64,000 bases of DNA from Theristus sp. LFF4_11 (Eukaryota; Nematoda; Chromadorea; Monhysterida; Xyalidae): assembly GCA_030248135.1 (NCBI GenBank), contig JASANC010000960.1:62001-126000 (forward strand), written 5' to 3'. The notes under the pieces were generated by a model. That model was not told the origin of the DNA. It saw nothing but the letters and a program-made list of their open reading frames with translations, and made no database searches. A program made the position numbers and the translations under genes. This document shows, in pieces, positions 47,918-60,700 of this stretch; position 1 is the stretch's first letter, and the number at the start of each line of letters is the position of its first letter.

Positions 47918-49008
47918 CAGTGTGAGTCAAAAAAAAGGTTCCAATTCTAAAATGCTCTCACTGGCGTGTGCTGAGGTGTTTAGAGCTGAAAATTGGAACA
48001 CTATTAGAAAACAGTTGGAGGTTTTTCTGACTATTTTTTTTTCACGGTATGTTGCCCCTATCACTCACTACAGCAGAATATCTGAAAAACAAGAAAAATC
48101 GACAAATGTGGAGAAATACAGAGGGTTGATTTCGCTGTAGCAAGAACCTCATGGCTTAAAATTTGGAACACTGTTAGAACACTTTGAGAGCTTTTTTGTG
48201 ATTAAAAATTTTTTGGTTTACACGTTTCAGTTTATTTTTACAGTGTAATTTTTAAAAAAAATAGCGATTTTTGACGAAAAACAACGGTCGCCCATAATCT
48301 CACTGTTTATCATTGCTCATACCGACTTGTGAACTGGTGTATCGCCACGCGGTGTAAAATAGAATTTTGTACAAAATTGGCGAACCACTGTAGATAACTT
48401 ATCCGCATGTTCCCACCAATTGGCAGACCAGACTCGCTTTTCTGCCGTCCACTTAACCATGATGGCCGCAACGACTGAAAATGGAATTGCATTTTTCACT
48501 GCAGAAAACAATCAATCTGCTATGGTGAAAAAAGCAGAGTGGCAAATTGTGTGAATTAAAAAAGAAAAACATTTCGCATTTGAAAAGAGAAATTCGCATC
48601 TGTTCTGAGCAGAACCGCTCACGCACCCTAGAAGATTCGACGTGAAACATCAGCTTGCTCAAAGACTGTTCAAATGCCATTGAGCATTCGGCATTTCCAA
48701 GCTGTTGTGTGTGCGTATTGTTTTTTTCATCTTTTTTGTGTTGCGAACACTCGGGTTATCACCAACGTTCATCATTTGGTCTTTGTAACAGCTAAATTAA
48801 TTCTCTGCATTTCACCACATTTGTCGATTTTTCATGTTTTTCAGATATTCTGCTGTAGTGAGTGATAGGGGCAACATACCGTGAAAAAAAAATAGTCAGA
48901 AAAACCTCCAACTGTTTTCTAATAGTGTTCCAATTTTCAGCTCTAAACACCTCAGCACACGCCAGTGAGAGCATTTTAGAATTGGAACCTTTTTTTTGGT
49001 TCACCCTG
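47918..49008. mobile_element. Inner TA-flanked TIR element with 180-bp inverted arms
   Basis: Left arm begins CAGTGTGAGTCAAAAAAAAG then GTTCCAATTCTAAAATGCTC; the right arm (48800-49008) is its near-exact complement, ending GGTTCACCCTG. TA flanks at 47916-47917 and 49009-49010. Arms match over about 180-200 bp. The interior has no recognised transposase. Confidence 0.8.
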
Positions 49009-49189
49009 TACTTGGCGTGACAATTCAATTTTTTCGCGTTTTCACTCTTACGTTTCGCATTCATTATAGAGTGGACCACTTCGTGTGAAATTTTAATACA
49101 AAAATTAAGAAGTTATGGATGATGTGTGATAAAAACTTTAGCCCAAACAATGTACCACCACCCGCTGACGAGCTAGAGCCGATCATCAT

Positions 49190-49539
49190 GCCGGCTGAGT
49201 GGCTGAGTGGATAGCACTTGGGACTTCCAATCGGAAGGCCCGGGTTCGAATCCGCTCGTGACCACTCGGCTGCCCCGGGTTGCGTGGGGCTTAATGGTTC
49301 GGCAGCATAAACGTCGGCTTTCTTGATTCACAAGATTGCTGTTCCGGTGGCGAGGAACTCAATGACATCGCGCCCATGCATACCAGCGCAGCTTGCCCAA
49401 CGCCCACTTCAAAAGCAGAAAAACTGCTCCAACGTCGCAGCCCATGTGGTGGACAATAAAAAATTGCGACAATGCCTTTCCCCAAGGGCGTTGGGTAAGG
49501 ATAAAAAGGGGGCAACAAACAACAAACAACAACAACAAC
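49190..49539 (+). mobile_element. tRNA-derived SINE, family B, with perfect 13-bp target duplication
   Basis: tRNA-like head GGCTGAGTGGATAGCACTTG...CCCGGGTTCGAATCC (A and B boxes about 49200-49252), a 230-bp body, and an (AAC)n/(AACAA) tail. AGCCGATCATCAT occurs immediately before (49177-49189) and after (49540-49552). Clean insertion, apparently full length. Confidence 0.9.
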
Positions 49540-49582
49540 AGCCGATCATCATATCGTGTAGTTTTTTTGGGTCCACCCTGTT

Positions 49583-50435
49583 TTATATTCTTGGCACTTT
49601 CACATGTACGTGTTTGCTGCCGTTTATCGATTCTAGTTACCTGCTCTACTTTGTGAGTAATTTTTATCAATATTTATTTTTTTTTTGCCGCAGCGCAACC
49701 ACGTGTTCCGGCCCAGTGTCAGCTCAGCGCTATACATGTGCATGTGGTATGTTTTGCACTGAGAAATGCACTTAGCAAACGTGTGTACCGCACAATTTCA
49801 ACGCTTACGCAATTTGAATTATTTATGCTGGGTGAAGTGAATCGATGCGACAGCGCGTTTGACTGTGCTCACGAGCGAGTCCACGCGACCGCACCAAGCA
49901 ACTTTTGCTCATGTGCAACCTTTGCCTGTGCGTTTTCGGCATTGTTCATCATTAGGGTTGAACATAATTGACCGCGACTGCGCAAGCTAAAATCATATTA
50001 TTTAACAGCGACGTCCTCCCGTTGCTTAGCGCAGAGCTACATCCGCAAGTGCAATGTTGAACTTGATGCAAATTGATTTTTGTGTGCACTTTGTAGCCAG
50101 GAATCTGTTTTTTTTACAATTTCCGGTTATTCTTGAATAATTTTAGAATAGGGCTCTGTCTGTGACAGCAGACTGATAAAAGGTTGCTGCGCTTGCAAAT
50201 TACATTTACATGAAACTTCTGCTCTTGAACGGGATTCTTTCGATATGCGCTGACGCTTAGTTTTTTCTCATGAAAATGAAATGTCCGTTTTCAATTACCC
50301 AAGGTTATGAGACCAAGCGTAAACCCCATTTTGGATAATCGCATGTGCGACAACGGTTTGTTTGACCCATCATTTGAGAAACATTTCTTTCAGTGCGTCA
50401 GTGTTGTTGATTGAGACCATAAAGAATTGCTGAAA
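49583..50435. other. Intergenic stretch upstream of TMEM86
   Basis: No coding region recognised; presumably holds the TMEM86 promoter. No convincing TATA box was found. Confidence 0.45.
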
Positions 50436-51673
50436 ATGAGTTGGCAGTTAACAGGTGGAATCAAGGGCAACTGGCCAGTGCTGCTGGTGCCTTACGGTGC
50501 AGCATTTCTGTTGCACTTCTACACACAGCCGTTCGACCATGCAGAGCACAGTCTGTCCTACAGCGTCACAAAGTGCTTGCCCATGGCCGTGCTGGCCGTC
50601 TTGTGCGTGCCCATTTTCGACCGAACGCACAGCAGCACCTGGCAGTGGCATACGCTCGCTGTGCTTGCTTCTGGTTGGTTGGTTTCCGTTTAAACCATTC
50701 GGCAGTCAGCTGATTGGCCTCACTGATTCGTCGAATAGCCAGCTCGAGACGCAGCCAATCAGCATGCAAGATTCAAACTATGGCATATGTTTTGAAGTGT
50801 TTCGAGTGGTTTTATTGTGAACCAACAAGAACGTTGCCTTTGGAGGTGTGGGCGACTTTCTGCTGGCGCGCGACGTGCTCGTGGTCGGTGCGTTGGCGTT
50901 CGCGGCAGCACACGGCTGCTACCTGCGCACATTCTTCACGTTCTGCTGGAAGCCACTGCTATGGTTCGTTGCGCCTGCGTTGTTTGTGCTTTCGCTCCAT
51001 CGCAACGCCACACGCGGCGTTCTCGGTCACTTTTATTTCGGACACCGCGCGGCACACCCAGCACAGGTGGACCCTTTTTACGGTGCTCCATATTGAGAAA
51101 ATGGGGCCACTACAAACGCGTTTATTGCAGCCGTTTGAGTAGCATTAGGGTAGCAGGTGGAAACCAATCACGAACACTGTCGCCCTGCAACATGCAGGTA
51201 CCCCGCTCTGATGCCGATAGTGCTCGTGAATCTGCTGATGCACGCCGTGTGTCTGTCCAAGCTTTACCTGCCGGTCACCGTTGTGCTCGGCCTGTATGCT
51301 GCAGTGCTCAGCTTCACGCTCTGGGCGGCGATATCCGCTTGGAAGTTTGCCGTGGCGAAACAGAAAATGGTAACACAAAACACATCATTTGGAAGTTTCT
51401 AGCAATTCGTGGCATAAGTTTATGCCATTAAGCACGACGATAATGAGGATTAAGATTTGTTGGCCAAGTTTGCTTCTGATACAGGCGTCAATGCTGCGCA
51501 TGGGTGGTTTCTGCGTGTTTGCGCTGTCCGACACACTGCTTGCTGTGAACGCATTCGCGGTGTCCTTGCCGTTGTCGCAGTTGCTTGTGCTCTCGACCTA
51601 CTACGCCGCACAATTGCTCATTTTCATCGCCAACGTACACAGCGAGCAACAGGCTCACAAAAAACTCTTGTAG
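50436..51673 (+). CDS. TMEM86: TMEM86 lysoplasmalogenase (YhhN family)
   Basis: Multi-pass ER membrane hydrolase cleaving the vinyl-ether bond of lysoplasmalogens. Four exons: 50436-50673, 50846-50963, 51198-51369, 51485-51673; 238 aa (human TMEM86A 240), frames closing. Family landmarks: VGDFLLAR (the conserved G-D before TM), FAAAHGCYLRTF (AHxxY motif), and FALSDTLLAVNAF followed by STYYAAQLLIF near the C-terminus, which carries the conserved SDxLLA and YYxAQ motifs. About eight hydrophobic segments. The second acceptor (TTGGAG) is purine-rich and weak, but is the only one that keeps the frame. Confidence 0.9.
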
Positions 51674-54249
51674 TCTCAAAGCTGTGTGCAAAATTGCAGG
51701 AACCCACAGGCGTAGCATGTTCTGTTGGCCGTAGTGCGTACGTTGTTCAGCCAATCAGTGGGTTCAGCTCAAATTGTCAGCTTCAAACTGTACAAATACA
51801 TTTTTCAGCTCGCAATATTTGCAATTTCGTGCAATGTTTATAGTTTCCATGTTAGTAAATGCAATCTTTAACTGACACCAAAGTTGATTTTGATAGAAAG
51901 CTTCTCCTGTTCTGGTATATTGTCAAATATGAATGATTATTACATTTACCTTCACTATGGTTGTTCTAGCCGACGGCAGGCGGTTGTCAACTACGAACTG
52001 TAATTTACGAATCAATTTACAAGATAAAAATCAGAAATTCGTAAAATCGAGTAAACAAAAAATACACACGGTGTGTCAGAGAAACAACGTTTACAACGTG
52101 TTACTTTTAAACAACGTTTACAACGTGTTACTTTACTAAGATTAAAAGTTTGCACGAACAATAATAACCGAAACGAATACGTCCACCTACTGAGTTAGCA
52201 GAACTTTCAAAACAACCACACTCAAATGAGTAGTCTAACAGTACAAAGTAGAAATCTTAGTAACTTTCGATATCATTTCAGTCAAATACATCCAACAACA
52301 AAAATAAATCTAAAATTAACCAGTGTGTGGTCTTGGTGTGTTTGACTTGCAGAGGTGTGGTGGACACAGCATGTGCAGAAAATGACGTATGACAATTAGA
52401 AAAACTAACAAAATTCAACGCGTCAGTCAACATTCAACATCAACACACTCCACAAATCCTTTGCGTCTTCGACAAAAAAAGCCACGCAAAAAATGTAACG
52501 TGCCGAAAATCTAACTTCAAACGAAACAGAATATCATGAAAACTCCCCAGTACAGACCAGACGGAAGAGAGACAGAAGTACTGCTACGTCTGCTAAACCG
52601 AATCAGACTTCATGACCAGCTTCAAGTCATCTTTGAATTAAGCAACAGAATTTTACATTCAACAGTGGTCATCAGACAGCAAATGAGCACATTTTCATGA
52701 AGCAACCCAGCAAACTATCGCAGATTATACACAGATTATCATCAGTCGCGCATGGGGAACACGTGAAAGTAACACTCGACAAAAAGGTTCAAAGAAAAAA
52801 GTCAAATTTGCAAACATGGGCCAATGAGAACACGTAAAAACGGCATGGTGCATGCAGTGATGCAGAGAGCGTGTCTGCCTGCACCAATGTCGTTCAATTT
52901 CGAAACGCATGTGTTTGAGCAAAACTAAGTAACATATTTGCTTTCTAAAACAGTAGAACTCTGCTTTAGTGTCAAATGAAACCACCGAATAACCCACAAT
53001 CATAGGACAAGAACTAAAGGCACGAAATTCTGAAAGCTAAACTAAGTGTTCAAGCAACGTGCCAAATCACACGGTCTGGCAGAAATATTTTCAGTTTTCG
53101 TAGAAATCGAACAGCAACATCACCATCATCAGACATGCAAAACAGCAGAGAGGACAGAGGAAACAGGCACAAAACATGCATGAAATGCGAATGATTGGAC
53201 ATCTGCATGAGCTTGGTCGGGTGGGGACAGTGGTTCAAAGACGGATAGAAGTGGACTCCAGGTGATTCGCAGTTTTTCTGTGTCTCAAATTACAGAAACC
53301 CTGTCACCGCGTGCGAAGTATGTCGTGCAAATGACCGAAACAACGAAAACAACTCAACATGGAAAGGTCCGTTCATGCTGCTTCATCAAGTTTCCAGCGG
53401 CGATTTGTCATCAAAAACAAAACAAACCCCTTCCGAAATCTGGCAATGCCAGCCCCGGCTGATAAATCAGTAGCTTCAAGCTGATAAATCATCTGATAAA
53501 ACGAACTACAATATTTGAAAACAACAGTGGCTGTCTTAATACTTGACAAACATACGAACGCTCACACAGTCAACAGAGGATCACACTCAGTTTGCAACAC
53601 AACACTGGCATGCCTTCCATATTTTTACCGAAAATAATGCTCTTGGAACACTGTTCACACGAACGAACAACAGCAAAACACTAAAAAATACGACAATGAT
53701 GACAGTGTTGAGACCGAAAGGTTGGTGTTCACATCGTTTGTGCTTGAGACGAAAACGTGAACGCACACAAACATTTGCATCAAAATATGAAAATACAAAT
53801 GTCACTACATTGAAAACAAAAATTGAGCAATACAACAAGAAAAGATTTGTGCAACGGTAAGTAGAGCGTAGGGGTGTGCGGTGCGCTGGTGAGGCGGTAG
53901 GACAGAATTCAAAGTATTATAAAACATATAAAACAGAGATGAAATAAAAATAACACAAAATAAAAATAAAAATAATCAAACGTTGAGTGATAAAATGACT
54001 AAAAATCTAATCAAATCAGCGTGACAAAATATCAAAAAAATCGTTGAATTGGGCTCAAAATCGTACTCAAGATGATCAAAGCATAACTAAAAACATACTA
54101 CACTGCTGCTACCGGTACTAAGCTCACGGAATCGTTTTGCACAATACTAAGATTAAGACGGCAATAACAAAAACACAATAACCAGTACAGTACATAATAA
54201 AGAATGGCAAAGTAGTGCGAGTGATGAAGCACTTGCCAATGCTCGTCAT
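51674..54249. other. Intergenic stretch between converging TMEM86 and the CBM48 gene
   Basis: No gene recognised on either strand. AATAAA at 52303 could end TMEM86. A short direct duplication, AACAACGTTTACAACGTGTT, occurs twice at 52083-52135. Confidence 0.45.
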
Positions 54250-54745
54250 TCATTCGACAATCATCCAGTTGTTTTCAGTGCCAAAATCGTTGTACTGACG
54301 ACCATAGTTGTTCGATGTTACCCAACGACCGTCAGCCATGAAACGGAACTCGTATCTGTTTGTGCAATGGATCGATGAAATCACGACCTCAACAAAAACA
54401 ACCATTCAAACAGCACTGTCAGCGTGGCAAATGGCAGGTCATATCGTTTCGCTGCATGCGTGTGAAACCTGCGTTCAGGCGAAACTGGAGCGTGCATTGC
54501 AATGGAATTTCAATTTCTGTAATGCACGCTTCGGTGACGCCGTGAACACGAACGAGACTGGTGCGACTGACCTGCCAGTGGGCAAGTCGATCCATACGCC
54601 GTATTTGCCGTGCGGATGCATGGTGCACAGCAGTGCACACTCCCAGTTGACGAACGAGCCGATCAAATAGACAGACTGTGCGTTGCCGACGTCGGCGTCC
54701 AATTCAAACCAGACACGCCGGTAATCGCTTGAATCTGCCTCGTTC
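54250..54745 (-). other. CBM48 (AMPK-beta type glycogen-binding) domain exons
   Basis: Exons 54745-54572 and 54355-54250. Conserved features against AMPK-beta: Trp in SFVNWE and in DGRW stack on sugar rings, the basic residue in EFRF, and Asn in GTENNW. The domain ends at the stop codon, with no ASC or kinase-interaction domain after it, unlike AMPK-beta. Confidence 0.85.
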
Positions 54746-57700
54746 CTGCAAAGAACACGTCACAAAATGTGCCATGTTGACGAATGCTGTTGGCAAGCAA
54801 TGCGACACAAGTGTCTTTGCTCAATCGATTCCATGTGACACCGTCATGCGAAAAGGCACGGCACTTTCTTTTATGGAACACATTTGAGATATCGTGTCGT
54901 CAATAATGCTTCCGGCAGAAACAAGAGCTGGTTTTCCAAAAGTTAAAAAGAATTCTTGCTACCAAGTCCAACGGCAACAGAGGGGACCAAAAAATGTTCT
55001 GATCAGTCAATGAGCCCTTTTCGCATGACGCTGTTTGACGAGACACGGGCGCACAATCAAACAAGACGGACAAACACAGGAGACAAAACTGGATGGGCGG
55101 TACGCTGCTCACGTGTGCCATGCAGCACGTTCAACGCATGAACACAAACGCATGAAAAAGAACAAAACTATGAAAAGTGCGCCAAATGATAAAAAGCGCA
55201 TCAAAACAAGCTGTCTCGATCTCGATGCAATGGAACGAAACGACACAGAACGGCAGCGAAGGCAAGTTGGGTGGGCGTGGGACATGATCAAGCACCGGCG
55301 CATGCGAAAAGGGCCACGTCTCACATGATGGATGCCCTTCAATCAATGTGACACCGAAAAAAGCAACATTGGCGAACGCAGTTTTTCGTTCAGCGAACAG
55401 CAGCCCAAAGAGCGCTTTTATAAGTTTTGTGTGCCCTTTTCGCATGCTGATTTCACAACGAATCAGCAACGTGTACATGTGAGAGAGAACAACGCATGAA
55501 ACTGCGTACTGTTCGGATGACCGTTGTGCTGCATCAGTCTGTTCAGCTTGTTGCTCCATCGCGTTGATGCACTGCTCGATGGGCTCATAACTACAAAGAA
55601 ACAAAATTCAACCTAAACATTTTGGAAAAAACGGAAGTTTCCGCAGCGGCGTTCAGGCGAATCTGGGCGAAAACGGAGCGTGAATTACAAAATGCCGTAA
55701 TGTATGGTATGGATAATGCTTGCTTGTAATGTAACGCACGAACGCCTGAACGCAACTGCAAGCGCAGTTCACTTCGCCTCAAACTGGCAATTCGCTATGG
55801 CTGTGCAAGATTCGATTACAGAAGACCGGTGAAGAAAACACCGACAATCAACCAACCATTGGTGCAGGATGAATTTCACAACCTCAAAACGAAAATAAAC
55901 AATAACAAAACAAACAACACCAAACAAACGGAAACATTAATGAACGATGAAGCAACAAAAGGAAAATAACAGATCTGTCAGTGCGGCGGAATGGTGAAGA
56001 AGACCTTGCGTGACACAAAACAGTGCGAAACGCAACGACACAGTGAACTGACCACATTGAGAGCAGCCACTTGTGACGGTCAACAAACGGCTCCTTGCGG
56101 ATCATGAACGCGTCGATCATCTGCCGTTTCAGCATGTCACGGTATTTGCTCCACTGCTCGTATCTGTGCACAACAAGCAATGCACATCTGTGTTGCGTAA
56201 CAACGCGGTTACGTTCATATTTGATGGCAAAACACTCACACGTCAGACGTCGTCGCAAAATTGTAATCACCGGATTTACCAAAATGTTCAGCTTCGTGAT
56301 GTGCGGTTCTCATTGGACTGTTTCGAGCACTTACTCGCGTTCCAATTGGTCGATGCGTCCCTGTTTGCCAGAGCACTGATCCTCCAGCCAATGGATGCGC
56401 CCGGTGGCATCGTTGATTTGGTGTCGCAAATGCTCGCTCTCACCCGTTTCATTCTCCAGTTGACCTTTGCTGACAAAGCGCAAAAACATTCCTCTCACTT
56501 AGTCAGTAGAGAACAAACACTCGAGAAAGTCGCAATGATTGCTCAACAAATCGCACCGCTCATTTGCGATCCACAGCTCCTTCTCAAGATATGCAACGCG
56601 TTGCTCAAGGTCGCTCGCCTGAAAAGCAAAATGCTGCGGTTGATGCGCGCAAAAACTGCAAACAATTTGTTGTTGGATCTCCGAACAAAAACAGCTGACT
56701 TTATTCTTTGCATGTTCAGCATCGCTTAGCGCATCATTGAGCTTAGTTTCGATTTCATACTTGCGTTGTGCCATACGTCGCATCTCTGAGCTCAGCTCCA
56801 TCAGATCGCCGCCAGTGGCGTCGTCAAATTGCATCTGCAAAAAATAAGCATAAAAATGAAATTGAGATTTGACGTTGCATGCACGTGAGACACTGGCGCA
56901 ATGAACGATGAGAGCATGAGAGCGAACGTGTGCACGCCTGTGTCGCAAAACCACACAGACTGATTCGCATCGCGACAGGGGCTTGCTGGCATGCACGCAA
57001 CTGCGCCACAAAACGCGCAGCACTTTTGCGCTGCTCAGATTGGGCGACCTGGCAGGCCAACTGGTGTTCACCTCGACACACTTGTCACCTCAGAACAAGC
57101 CCAATCAGTGACTGACGACCCCAAGCAACGGTTGTCCGAGTGACCAGCCTGTTGCGAGGCCCGTCGTTGTTCAACGTGCGCGTTCACTTGGTGCTTGATG
57201 CGTTCTTCGTTCTCAGCCATCACCACACGGAAACGTGCCACCTCCGCCTCGAGCTCGCCAACTCTGCAACAGTTGAACTGTTTGTTTTCAAATAACAATG
57301 CGCTTTCACGAAATTAATGAACACTCGAAACAGGAGAGAGCAGAGAGCAAGAGCGTTTCAATAAAAGCAAGAACTTTTCGTAAGCTCAGCGAAAAAAACC
57401 CGGCGACCTCCACTGCGCATCGTCCTTCTGTTTGCGTAGGTGCTCCAGCTGAGCGTGCATCTGGCCGATGCGGTCGTTGAGAGCGTGCAGCTCGTCCGCC
57501 TTGTTCTGCACGTCCGCACGCAGCTCACCAACGCTGCAACAAAGTGCCATGCACGTTGGAAACATACATGCTGCTCAACTGCAGCACACGTGTCGGGCGG
57601 CGCTTGCTTCGTGCAAAAGTGTGCCGCATGGAAAACAAACGCAGCCGAGCGTAACCACGTGACGTGCGAGACAGACCGCCAGTTGGCATCGTTCAGCTGC

Positions 57701-60700
57701 TGCTCCAACTCGCCAACGCGCGCGTGCAACTGCGAGCGCTGCTGGTCGAGCTGAGTCTTCAGTGCGTGCACCTCGGCCTTCAGCTGCGCCTTGCGCTCGA
57801 ACGCTTTGTTCATCTTCTGACGCATCTCATCCACTGTGGCGTTGTTGTTGTTTGCGTCGGCCGGGGCGGCATCAAGCGTGGTCACACTGAGCGAGACACC
57901 ACACGACATAACAGGGCAGCACGCTGACAGACGCAACAGCAATAAAACGCCATTGCAGTGCACTCCACCACGGTTACAGAAAGCCCAGGCTCAAAATCAC
58001 AAAAGAAGCCCCTCGGCTGTTTCGCATGTTTTAAAGCATAATTAACCAACAACCAACCTGGCTTGTTGCATGATCTCCTCTTCGACGTACCCGTTAGTTT
58101 GACCCGTTCTGAAATACAATGAACAGTGAGCAACGAACAATGGGTCGAACAACAACCAACAAGAAACAACAACAACGGGTACAATGAACAAACCACCGCT
58201 GGCTGCACATCGTCAACCAAGCACCCTGCCAAACGACAGCAATCCTCAAACACTCAATACAAATCAGCACCGTGAACGTACGGTTTCAGCGATGCTGCAC
58301 GTAGTTCGTCTGCCTCCCGGTGGGCAGCGTCCAATTGATGGCGCAGCTTGCTGAGCGAATCAGTCAGTGAAGAAACCCTGAAACAAGACAATGTTGTTTT
58401 GCACTGAACTGACAAAACAGACACACATTTCAGAGCGATTATCTCATTTCGTTTGAATGATTTTCACGAATGAAACAACTGCTATCGTGCCTTGTTCAGG
58501 TTAGCAAACTTTACTTCAGTTGCAGTTCTGCAATTTCGTTTTCCTTCTCGCGCAGTTTTGCCTCCTGCTCGGCAGACAACTTGTGCTTTTGATCTTCAGT
58601 CTCTTTGTGCGCCACTTCGAGCTCATGACGCAGCTTGCTCTGTGTCTCCGCCAAATTTGACACTCTGCAAATGCAGCAATTATGGTCCATATGCGAAAAT
58701 AGAAAAGAAAGCTGGTAGAATGTAGTTGAAAAGAAAATACGTAGTGTGAGATTTGATAGTTATAGGAATAAGGACGATATTGGGTTTTTGATTGGTCAAG
58801 TCAGAATGTCAGATGATGGTGAAATGTGGGATCGAGGTAATTTTGTAAACAATTTAGTGTATTAAGAGGACATGCGGGACGGCATCAGCAGTCGCACTGT
58901 GCCAGTGACAGACTGACTTGCGCTGGAACTCAGCGATTTCGTGCTCTTTCACGAGCAAGCGTTCGTGTTGTTCCGCATGAACTTTGCTTTTTTCATGCTC
59001 CGTCTCCCTGTGCGCCATCTCCAACTGGTGACGCAGTTTGCTCTGCGTCTCCACCAGTCTGGAGATCCTGTTTCATAAATAATAGAAAGCGAGCATGTGC
59101 AAAAAAAACGTAGATAGGTGCGATAAAAAAAACCAGAAAAGTAAGAAAGCAAGTGGAGTTGTCAGAGATGAAATGCGCCGCTTAGCCAGCGTACTTTTGT
59201 TGCAGCTCAGCGAGTTCGTTTTCCTTCGAGTGAATGGCCGACTGTTGTTCAGCAGCGACTCTGGCTCGTTGCTGTTCATTCTCGTCAGTCGCCACTTGCA
59301 GCTGATGACGGTGTGCTGCCAGTGTGTCTGCCATTGACGAGATCCTGCAACGCCACAACGCATGATTGGCGCTTGAATAAATAAATAAAGTGCCACACAA
59401 AGTGAAGCACTATGCCACACCACACAAAGTGCCACACATTAAACAACGCACTTCTTTTGCAACTCGCTTATTTCGGTCTCCTTTTCGAGCAACCGCTGTT
59501 CAGACAGCTCTTGCAGCGCCGACAGTCTGCGAATGGAAAGCAACATTTCCCGATTCATTGAGTGTGGAATTTCATTCATTTTGAAATAGGGAAGAATGGA
59601 AGGAAGGGAAACTGACTCCGTTTCAAGGCGTTGCACTTTGTTCAGCAGCTCTTGTTTCTGTGCCTCTGATGCATTCATCTTCGCAAGCAATTCAGAGTCA
59701 CCCGTGTCTGCGTATTCGGCCATTCTAAAAAGTCATCAAGTGAAAATTGTACATGCTGTCTCACGACAAAACGTTTTTTGAAAAAAAGGCCAAAATAATT
59801 TATTTATGACGCTTTATTAAACAACAAACTTTGATATGCGAATCTCGGCTGCCTCCAAGAGTTCCTTTTTCTGTTGCGTCTCTTGGTTTGCAGCGTCCAG
59901 TTGGTGACGCACCTTCGCAAGTGTGTCAGTCAATTTGGAAATTCTGAAAAGAAAGGCACAAATGTTTTAATCGACTGCATCACGTGAAACAAAACGAAGA
60001 GAACGGTTTTGTTTACTGGTGTTGGAGATCGCCAAGCTCCTGCTCTTTCGCATTCAGCTTTGCCTCTTGCTCAGCGGACACCTTCTGTTTCTGGTCCTCC
60101 GTTTCCTTGTGCGCACTCTCCAGCTGGTGACGCAGGTTGTTCTGGGTCTCCGTAAAATTGACAATCCTGCAATTGTGGCAAAATCCGTGCAAATCAATTT
60201 ATCTGGACAGTTCTGATGGGCGTTTAAACCAAGAACGAAAACAGCAGCGAGCACGCTCACTTCTGGTTCATCTCAGCAATCTCGTGTTCCTTCGCATTCA
60301 GCTTTGCCTCCTGCTCAGCAGACACGTTCACTTTTGCGCTCTCCGTTTCCTGGTGCGCCACATCCAGCTGGTGACGCAGTTTGTTCTGTGACTCTGTCAT
60401 CTCAGCGATCCTGCAATAAAAACGAATAAAATTTAGCAGCAAAAGTAAAAAAACAACAACAAAATTTCAGCTTCAGTAAATCGGGGTAAGTTCAGTGATG
60501 AGGTCGGGAAACGGGAGTGAAGGACGATGTTGCATGGTGATTCAGTGGAGTAATATGGGTTGTGGAGCGTTAGCCGAATTAATGCACAGTCAGTGGGATG
60601 TTGCGCGGATGCAGGGCGGCTGTGTGCGGAGGTGGGCGACTCGTGCACACCAGACTGACTTGCGTTGCAGTTCAGCAATTTCGAGTTCTTTCGCGTTCAA

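Larger units (their letters stand above)
47678..49580. mobile_element. Outer mariner-like TIR relic containing nested insertions
   Basis: Left end CAGGGTAATCCAAAAAAACT at 47678 (preceded by TA) and right end AGTTTTTTTGGGTCCACCCTG finishing at 49580 are imperfect inverted repeats of mariner type. Between them sit a second TIR element (47918-49008) and a SINE (49190-49539). No intact transposase frame is visible. Confidence 0.5.

Noticed and set aside
49160..49560. Functional tRNA at the SINE head
   Set aside because: The tRNA-like head is followed by a fixed body and AAC tail inside a 13-bp duplication, so it is a SINE.
57358..57963. 201-codon minus-strand ORF as a single exon
   Set aside because: Reading through mixes two exons (57886-57677 and 57533-57408) with intron in different frames; the coiled-coil model requires splicing.
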